From: Chloroflexota bacterium | GTDB taxonomy: Bacteria > Chloroflexota > Dormibacteria > Dormibacterales > Dormibacteraceae | DNA: 36,216 nucleotides | NCBI GenBank assembly: GCA_005881275.1 | Contig: VBEF01000083.1 | Span: forward strand, 1-36,216 | Direction: 5' to 3' | Part shown: one piece after another, positions 30,804 to 36,216 of the stretch | Position numbering within the stretch: the stretch's first letter is position 1 | How the letters are laid out: every line of letters begins with the position of its first letter | Translations under genes and position numbers: made by a program | The notes under the pieces: model-generated | Database searches by the model: none | What the model saw: only the letters and a program-made list of their open reading frames with translations | What the model was told of the DNA's origin: nothing

Positions 30804-32441
30804 TCAACCCTGCCTGTTAAGAAACTCCGCCGCCTCGAGGTCGCTCCCGGCCACCTCCGCCTCGAGCCTCACATCCGGGTGCTGGACGACGTAAACGTCC
30901 TCGGGCCGGTCATGCCCCTCGAGCCGGCGCTTGCCGACCGACGCGAGCTGAATGTCCGAACGGAGGATATCGGCCACGATCGAGTAGGTCGTTTCCGAGA
31001 CCAGGATCTGGTTGCCTACGGCACGGCGCCGAAGCTTCGCGCACCGGTTCACCGCGGGCGACCGGTAGTCCCGATCCATCGCGTCAGCCTCCCCCGTGAG
31101 GACCGCCATTCGGACCGATAGAGCCAGTCGGTCCGGCCAGGATTCGGCCTGAATTGCCGCCTGCGCTTCCACCGCCGCGACCACCGCGTCCGTGGCGCGC
31201 GGAAACACGGCGAAGAAGGAGTCGCCTTCGCCGCGCTCCTTCAACACGATTCCGCCGTTCGACTCGATCGCGGACGTCAACAGCTGATCGTGGCGCCGCA
31301 TCGCCTGATACATGGACGCCCGGCTGGCGATCCATAAAGGCGTCGACTCGACCACATCAGTCATCAGGAAGGTGACGATGCCGTCCGGCAGGGTCGCGCC
31401 CTCGTCCAGCTTGAAGCCGGTCCCTGGCGAGGTTGTCGTCGTGCCGTCGGCCGCTGCGCGGGGCACGAGCGAGCCCTGGACCGCAAGAAAGTCATCGATC
31501 GTATGGACGCGCCGGAAAAAGTGCACGTTGTACGAGGGCAGAAAGCTCCACGACGAATAATCGGCCGCAAACGATCCGTCCCGACAAACATCGGGCGCGG
31601 AAGCGACCAGACATCCGAGCTTGGTCAGAGCCAGTTCGTCGAGCCCGAACAGCAAAGCGGTCGCGCTGCTCGAGATCCGAAGCTCTTCCTGGTCGGAGTC
31701 GACCGCGACTTGAACGATGCGCAGGAAATTTTCCAGATCGGGCTGCGGCTCCACATACCGCTGCAGCTGCTCGATGGAAAGCCGCAGCTCGAGCTCGTCG
31801 TGACCAGACCCGTTGGCGCTGCCAGAAGCGTTCGACTCGCCACCAGGCGCGAGCAAACCCAGGACCGTCTCGAAAGAATCCGCCACCGCGAACTCACGAT
31901 TGGTCCGCCGGTACACCTCGCCGACCGTCGGCCACCTGGCGGCTGCGACGAAGTAGCTCGTGGCAGCATGCTCGAACAACCAGGTGGCATCGCCAAGCAA
32001 GAGGTCGATGTTCAGGGCCACCTGCAAGAACCCCACCGCGGTCCGGTACAGCTCGGTGACAAAGCCGAGCGGCTCGATCTCCGCCACGTGAACAGACCGG
32101 TCAAGACCGGCCGATGGGTTGGCTCGCGACGATCCTTCCGCGTAGGTGAACAGCTCGACCAGAACCTCGTCGCCGTGGTTGCGCAGACGGATGCGGGACT
32201 GCGATACCCGAGGCCCAGGCCCTCCCACCTCGTGCGAATCCACGACGTGCACGTGGCCGCCCGGGCCCCACGAACGCTGGATCGGTAAACGCAGCGACGA
32301 GATCAAGGCGTAAAAGCGCTGGATGAAAACAAGCGCCTCGCGACCGCGGCCTATGTCAAAGGAATCCTGGCGCACGGCGCGCAGTTCCTCTTCCCAGGCC
32401 GCGATGAGCGCCCCTCGCAACGCGACGATGCCTGGCTGCAT
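30804..32441 (-). CDS. Class III nucleotide cyclase-domain protein with unknown N-terminal region
   Basis: The protein has 545 residues. The C-terminal 190 residues are a class III adenylate/guanylate cyclase domain: IVTFLMTDVVESTPLW (first metal Asp), RRHDQLLTSAIESNGGIVLK, GEGDSFFAVF (second metal Asp) and SPAVNRCAKLRRRAVGNQIL. The transition-state arginine expected at N-R-x-A-R is lysine here (NRCAK), so activity may be reduced or altered. The N-terminal 350 residues match no family I know. They contain VLGLLAPG, a predicted coiled segment near LRLSIEQLQRYVEPQPDLEN and a HFFRRVHTIDDFLA stretch. The gene is divergent from acs, with a long inverted repeat between them. Confidence 0.8.
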   Translation of the reverse strand: MQPGIVALRGALIAAWEEELRAVRQDSFDIGRGREALVFIQRFYALISSLRLPIQRSWGPGGHVHVVDSHEVGGPGPRVSQSRIRLRNHGDEVLVELFTYAEGSSRANPSAGLDRSVHVAEIEPLGFVTELYRTAVGFLQVALNIDLLLGDATWLFEHAATSYFVAAARWPTVGEVYRRTNREFAVADSFETVLGLLAPGGESNASGSANGSGHDELELRLSIEQLQRYVEPQPDLENFLRIVQVAVDSDQEELRISSSATALLFGLDELALTKLGCLVASAPDVCRDGSFAADYSSWSFLPSYNVHFFRRVHTIDDFLAVQGSLVPRAAADGTTTTSPGTGFKLDEGATLPDGIVTFLMTDVVESTPLWIASRASMYQAMRRHDQLLTSAIESNGGIVLKERGEGDSFFAVFPRATDAVVAAVEAQAAIQAESWPDRLALSVRMAVLTGEADAMDRDYRSPAVNRCAKLRRRAVGNQILVSETTYSIVADILRSDIQLASVGKRRLEGHDRPEDVYVVQHPDVRLEAEVAGSDLEAAEFLNRQG

Positions 32442-32527
32442 CGCTCCTTCCCTCGGGTCGGCCCCATTTCCCCCGGTGGGCCATTCCCTGAGCGTGAAAG
32501 GGTAGAGCCTCCGGGACCCGGCAAGCC

Positions 32528-32564
32528 CCCCTTAAGCATTCGGCAAGGCATACTGCTTAAGGGG
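32528..32564. repeat. 11-bp perfect inverted repeat in the cyclase/acs divergent region
   Basis: CCCCTTAAGCA (32528-32538) and TGCTTAAGGGG (32554-32564) are exact inverse copies with a 15-nt spacer, about 40 nt before acs. No T-run follows on either strand, so it is not a standard terminator. It is followed by a second imperfect palindrome, GTTCAAGCTCGAAC (32569-32582). These are likely operator sites for acs and/or the cyclase-domain gene. Confidence 0.6.
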
Positions 32565-32606
32565 TCGAGTTCAAGCTCGAACGGGCTTTCAATTCGAGGA
32601 GGCGTG

Positions 32607-34580
32607 ATGAGTGAAGTGACGTCTGGCGGCCATGCCATCGAGACCCTGCAGGTCGAAGACCGCCGCTACCCTCCCAGCCCCGAGTTCAGCAAGCAGGCAA
32701 ACGCCAAACCCGACATCTACGGCCGAAGCTTCGACGACTTCTGGACAGAGGAGTCCAAGCGAATCACGTTCTTCGAGCCCTGGAAACAGCTCTACGAATG
32801 GAAGCCGCCTTATGCGAAGTGGTTCATCGGTGGCAAGCTCAACATTTGCTACAACTGCGTCGATCGCCACGTCGAGTCCGGCCTCCAGGACAAGGTCGCG
32901 TACTTCTGGGAAGGCGAGCCTGAGGATGAGCGCCGCGAGATCACGTTCGGCGCGTTGCAGAGGGACGTCGTTCGCTTCGCCAACGCGTTGAAGAAGCTGG
33001 GTGTCAAGAAGGGCACTCACGTAGGCATCTACATGGGCATGATTCCCGAGCTACCGGTCGCCATGCTCGCGTGCACGCGCATCGGGGCACCGTTCACAGT
33101 CGTGTTCGGCGGATTCAGCGGCGAATCGTTGTCGGGCCGTTTGAACGATATGCAGTGCGAGCTGCTCATCACGCAAGACGAGGGTTGGCGCCGTGGCAAC
33201 AAGGTGCCCCTCAAGGCCAACGCCGATGCGGCGCTCGAGCAGTCCCCCACCGTCAAACGAAGCGTCGTCGTGAAGCGCACGGGCGGCAGCGTCATCATGC
33301 AGCAGGGGCGGGATGTGTGGGCGCACGACGTCTTGAGTGCCGTCGACGACGACCCGAAGACCTGCCCTTGTGAGCCGATGGAATCAGAAGACCTGCTCTA
33401 CCTTCTGTACACCAGCGGCACTACCGCCAAGCCCAAGGGCATCATCCACACGACCGGCGGCTACCTGGTCGGTGTCGCGACAACGCATTTCTACATCTTT
33501 GACATCAAGCCCAAGTCCGTTTACTGGTGCGCCGCCGATATCGGCTGGGTCACGGGGCACAGCTACATAGTCTTCGGACCCCTTGCCAATGCGACGACTG
33601 GGATCATCTACGAGGGCACGCCTGACTATCCCGACAAAGACCGCTGGTGGAAGATCGTCGAGCGGTACCAGCCCGACATCCTCTACACGGCGCCGACCAC
33701 GATCCGCACGCACATGAAGTGGGGGCCGGAGTACGCGCAGAAACACGACCTCAGCTCGCTGCGTCTGCTGGGCACCGTCGGCGAGCCGATCAACCCTGAG
33801 GCGTGGATCTGGTATCGAGAGCACGTCGGCGGCAACAGGACGCCAGTCGTCGATACGTGGTGGCAGACCGAAACCGGAATGATCCTGATCACACCGCTGC
33901 CCGGCATCACCACGCTCAAGCCCGGCTCCGCGACCAAGCCTTTTCCCACGATCGATGCAGCCGTATTCAACAACGAGGGCCAAGAGGTTCCGCCGGGTGG
34001 TGGCGGTTATCTGGTGATTCGCAAGCCATGGCCCGCGATGCTGCGCGGCATCTATGGCGATCCCGAGCGGTACCAGGAGACCTATTGGAACCGCTGGAAA
34101 GACACCTACTTCGTGGGCGACGGCGCGCGGGTCGACGAGGACGGCGACTTCTGGCTGCTCGGCCGGGTCGACGACGTGATGAACGTGTCGGGGCACCGGA
34201 TCTCGACGATCGAGGTGGAAAGCGCGCTGGTCAGCCATCCCGCCGTCGCCGAGGCTGCGGTCGCGGGCCGCAACGACCCTCAGACGGGTCAGGCCATCGT
34301 CGCCTTCGTCACGCTCAAAGGCGGCAAGGAAGGCTCCCCCGAGATGCTCCAAGAGTTGCGCGACCACGTTGGCAAGGTAATCGGCAAGTTCGCGGCGCCG
34401 GCCAACATCGTCTTCACGCCGGAGCTGCCGAAAACCCGCTCCGGCAAGATCATGCGCCGGCTGCTGCGCGACGTGTCCGAGAACCGGCCCCTCGGCGACA
34501 CCACAACCCTCGCAGACCCGGCTGTTGTGTCCGAGCTCGCCCGGCGGGGCAGGGAAGAAGCGTCGAAAGAAGAAACGTAG
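32607..34580 (+). CDS. acs: Acetyl-CoA synthetase (AMP-forming)
   Basis: The protein has 657 residues from ATG 32607, with GAGGAGG 4 nt upstream. The adjacent GTG 32604 is too close to the SD. Motifs are YPPSPEFSKQANAKPDIYGR, NICYNCVDRHVESG, ATP loop LLYTSGTTAKPKGI, CAADIGWVTGHSYIVFGPLA, VDTWWQTETG, the hinge region FWLLGRVDDVMNVSGHRIST and acetylatable lysine motif PKTRSGKIMRR. It makes acetyl-CoA from acetate, ATP and CoA in the cytoplasm, with acetyl-AMP as intermediate. Length and all motifs fit a functional enzyme. The upstream inverted repeat and divergent cyclase-domain gene suggest regulation tied to carbon status, as an inference. Confidence 0.95.
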   Translation: MSEVTSGGHAIETLQVEDRRYPPSPEFSKQANAKPDIYGRSFDDFWTEESKRITFFEPWKQLYEWKPPYAKWFIGGKLNICYNCVDRHVESGLQDKVAYFWEGEPEDERREITFGALQRDVVRFANALKKLGVKKGTHVGIYMGMIPELPVAMLACTRIGAPFTVVFGGFSGESLSGRLNDMQCELLITQDEGWRRGNKVPLKANADAALEQSPTVKRSVVVKRTGGSVIMQQGRDVWAHDVLSAVDDDPKTCPCEPMESEDLLYLLYTSGTTAKPKGIIHTTGGYLVGVATTHFYIFDIKPKSVYWCAADIGWVTGHSYIVFGPLANATTGIIYEGTPDYPDKDRWWKIVERYQPDILYTAPTTIRTHMKWGPEYAQKHDLSSLRLLGTVGEPINPEAWIWYREHVGGNRTPVVDTWWQTETGMILITPLPGITTLKPGSATKPFPTIDAAVFNNEGQEVPPGGGGYLVIRKPWPAMLRGIYGDPERYQETYWNRWKDTYFVGDGARVDEDGDFWLLGRVDDVMNVSGHRISTIEVESALVSHPAVAEAAVAGRNDPQTGQAIVAFVTLKGGKEGSPEMLQELRDHVGKVIGKFAAPANIVFTPELPKTRSGKIMRRLLRDVSENRPLGDTTTLADPAVVSELARRGREEASKEET

Positions 34581-34596
34581 CCTCAGACTTTCCCGT

Positions 34597-36216
34597 GTGA
34601 CAGCCGAGACGGCGGTCGCCGAGCGACCGGCGCAGCAGGCCGTGGTCGCGCCTCGGCGGCGTCGAGCAAGACTGCCGATAGTGAACCTGGCTGGTGCGCT
34701 CATCCTGGCCGCGGCCGTCCTCTACGTCACCTTCTTTCCGGCAGCAGGACTGCCCGCGCTCGGCCCCGCCTTCAACCCGACCACCGGCGCCTGGACCATG
34801 GCCGCCGACGCGCAAGTCACCAACCGCATGCTTCATATCGCGGGTCTCCGGCAGCCGGTCAGCGTGGTGCTCGAGCGGGACGGCACCGCCCACATCTCGG
34901 CACAGACCGACCACGATCTGTTCCTCGCCACGGGCTACGTGCACGCGCGATTCCGTCTTTTCCAGATGGACCTCATGCGCCGGCAGGGAGCGGGCCGGTT
35001 ATCGGAGGTCGTCGGCAAGGCGGCGGTGGACAGCGACCGGTTCGAGCTTCAGCTCGGACTGCTCCGCACGGCGCAGGCGGAGTGGGCGCAGCTGCAGACG
35101 GACGACCAATCCAGGCAAGCGCTCGTCGCCTACGCACAGGGCGTGAACGACCGCATCGCCGAGGCGGAATCGATGCACCAGCTGGACGCGATGTTCACGC
35201 TGCTCGGCTACCAGCCGCAGCCGTGGTCGCCGATCGACTCGCTGCTCGTAAAGGGAGATATGACGCAGACGCTCAACTTCACCGACACGCCCCTTGTGAT
35301 GGCGCTGCTGAAGAAATCTCTTGGTGCAGACCTGTCCTCGGAGTGGTTCCCAATCCTGCCGCCGAACCAGCAGTCCCCTTATGACATCGGTCCATACGCA
35401 AAGCCGACGATCGGCCCGATCGAGACTATGAGTGAGGTCACGGATGCCGAAGCGCAATCTGCTGCCGCGCTTCACCAGCGCCTCGCCGCCCTTCCAGCAG
35501 GACTCGTGGCCAAAGGCGGTGCCAGCAATAACTGGGCCGTCGGCGGGGCCAAAAGCACCAGCGGCGGCGCGCTCCTCGCCGGCGATCCCCACCTGCACCT
35601 GACCCTGCCGGCGATCTGGTTCCAGCTCACGATGGACTCACCGGGATACCACGCGGCCGGCGTGGGCCTCCCAGGCACGCCGATCGTGCTCATCGGCCAT
35701 AACGAGCACATCGCCTGGACCCTGACCGACGCGCAAAACCAGCAGACCTTCTTCTACCAAGAGCACGAGGACGCGGCCCATCCCGGCCGGTACTTGTGGA
35801 ACGGCAGCTGGCAAAACTACAAGACAGTCAGCTACGAGATTCCGGTCCAGGGCGCGAAGACACAGCACCTCGACGTGAAGCTGAGCGTGCACGGCCCGGT
35901 GATCAGCGAGCGCGGGCAGACGACGTCGGTGTGGTGGACGGGCAACCTGCCGTCTCAGGATCTCGGCGTGCTTTTGCGGATCGGTCAGGCCGGCAACTTC
36001 GCCGAGTTCCGCAACGCTCTCCGCGGTTGGTTGGCGCCGACACACAACTTCATATACGCGGACGATCGCGGCAACATCGGCCTCATCTCCGCCGGTTACT
36101 ACCCGCTCGTCGCCAAGGGCCAGCCGTGGCTTCCGATGGCAGGCACCGGTGAGTTCGACGTGATCGGCACCATCCCGTTCGACGACATCCCGCAGGCTTA
36201 CAACCCGCCCGACAAC
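34597..36216 (+). CDS. Penicillin acylase-family Ntn-hydrolase (peptidase S45), 3' end outside window
   Basis: The frame starts at GTG 34597 and stays open for 540 codons to the window end. The N-terminus has an Arg-rich stretch (APRRRRARLP) and a membrane anchor (NLAGALILAAAVLYVTFFPA). Then PVSVVLERDGTAHISAQTDH, LFLATGYVHARFRLFQMDLM and RRQGAGRLSEVVG are typical of the alpha chain. The self-cleavage site with the Ntn nucleophile is Ser310 in GGASNNWAVGG, followed by LLAGDPHLHLTLPAIWFQ and GTPIVLIGHNEHIAWTLTDA. The precursor would be exported and self-cleave to a heterodimer that hydrolyses amides such as beta-lactams or acyl-homoserine lactones. Which one cannot be told. It starts 16 bp after acs. 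Confidence 0.9.
   Translation, partial: MTAETAVAERPAQQAVVAPRRRRARLPIVNLAGALILAAAVLYVTFFPAAGLPALGPAFNPTTGAWTMAADAQVTNRMLHIAGLRQPVSVVLERDGTAHISAQTDHDLFLATGYVHARFRLFQMDLMRRQGAGRLSEVVGKAAVDSDRFELQLGLLRTAQAEWAQLQTDDQSRQALVAYAQGVNDRIAEAESMHQLDAMFTLLGYQPQPWSPIDSLLVKGDMTQTLNFTDTPLVMALLKKSLGADLSSEWFPILPPNQQSPYDIGPYAKPTIGPIETMSEVTDAEAQSAAALHQRLAALPAGLVAKGGASNNWAVGGAKSTSGGALLAGDPHLHLTLPAIWFQLTMDSPGYHAAGVGLPGTPIVLIGHNEHIAWTLTDAQNQQTFFYQEHEDAAHPGRYLWNGSWQNYKTVSYEIPVQGAKTQHLDVKLSVHGPVISERGQTTSVWWTGNLPSQDLGVLLRIGQAGNFAEFRNALRGWLAPTHNFIYADDRGNIGLISAGYYPLVAKGQPWLPMAGTGEFDVIGTIPFDDIPQAYNPPDN

Noticed and set aside
29980-30894. 304-codon plus-strand frame opposite the EamA transporter
   Set aside because: Charged low-complexity antisense reading of a membrane protein, typical shadow.
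32528-32564. Inverted repeat before acs as an intrinsic terminator or CRP site
   Set aside because: No T-run on either strand, and the arms do not match TGTGA-N6-TCACA; kept only as an unassigned repeat.
33384-34703. 439-codon open frame on the minus strand opposite acs
   Set aside because: Antisense shadow of acetyl-CoA synthetase; no ribosome site and no domain.
1-36216. CRISPR arrays, insertion sequences, phage genes or toxin-antitoxin pairs
   Set aside because: No regularly spaced repeats, transposase, integrase or phage structural genes were seen; only the DUF222/HNH relic and the tRNA-associated repeat hint at mobility.

Overview
The window is GC-rich, densely packed bacterial chromosome. 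High third-position GC, many GTG and TTG starts, 4-bp stop/start overlaps, several apparently leaderless genes, a decayed DUF222/HNH gene and a COG4315-type lipoprotein suggest a soil bacterium of the Actinomycetota / Chloroflexota / Dormibacterota kind. No marker gene in the window fixes the phylum.

Layout. 1-2617 (minus): two GNAT acetyltransferases, a small muconolactone-isomerase-like protein, an AzlCD exporter pair and a secreted lipoprotein. 2655-15982: a large amine/amino-alcohol catabolic locus. A minus-strand unit (ethanolamine-type APC permease, glutamine-synthetase-like ligase, SDR dehydrogenase) diverges from an eight-gene plus-strand operon (GntR regulator, DhnA/LsrF-like aldolase, a broken zinc alcohol dehydrogenase, FGGY kinase, class III aminotransferase, class I glutamine amidotransferase, second class III aminotransferase, second glutamine-synthetase-like ligase). 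Every junction in that operon overlaps by 4-8 bp. A PuuD-like gamma-glutamyl hydrolase converges on its end, and an RpiR regulator diverges from the hydrolase. The ligases, hydrolases, dehydrogenases and aminotransferases fit a gamma-glutamylated-amine route of the PuuABCD/IpuC type. The kinase and aldolase suggest a polyol- or sugar-like carbon skeleton. The substrate is unknown.

16929-24890: a membrane sensor-like protein without a kinase core, an aminotransferase/CoA-ligase pair, a decayed DUF222/HNH endonuclease gene whose HNH first half is inverted, a MarR regulator, an unknown polytopic membrane protein, an OsmC-family gene with an in-frame TGA at the conserved cysteine (probable selenoprotein), a LacI regulator and a lytic transglycosylase lipoprotein. 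24935-30669: TPR protein, double-hotdog thioesterase, VOC protein, tRNA-Ala(GGC) with a nearby copy of its 3' end, a dienelactone hydrolase / NAD-binding protein / membrane protein operon, and an EamA transporter. 30804-36216: a class III cyclase-domain protein divergent from acetyl-CoA synthetase across a long inverted repeat, then a penicillin-acylase-family gene cut by the window end.

The two most notable items are the probable selenocysteine OsmC gene (22695-23168), with a hairpin in SECIS position, and the combined gamma-glutamyl-amine/aldolase locus with its palindromic GntR operators.
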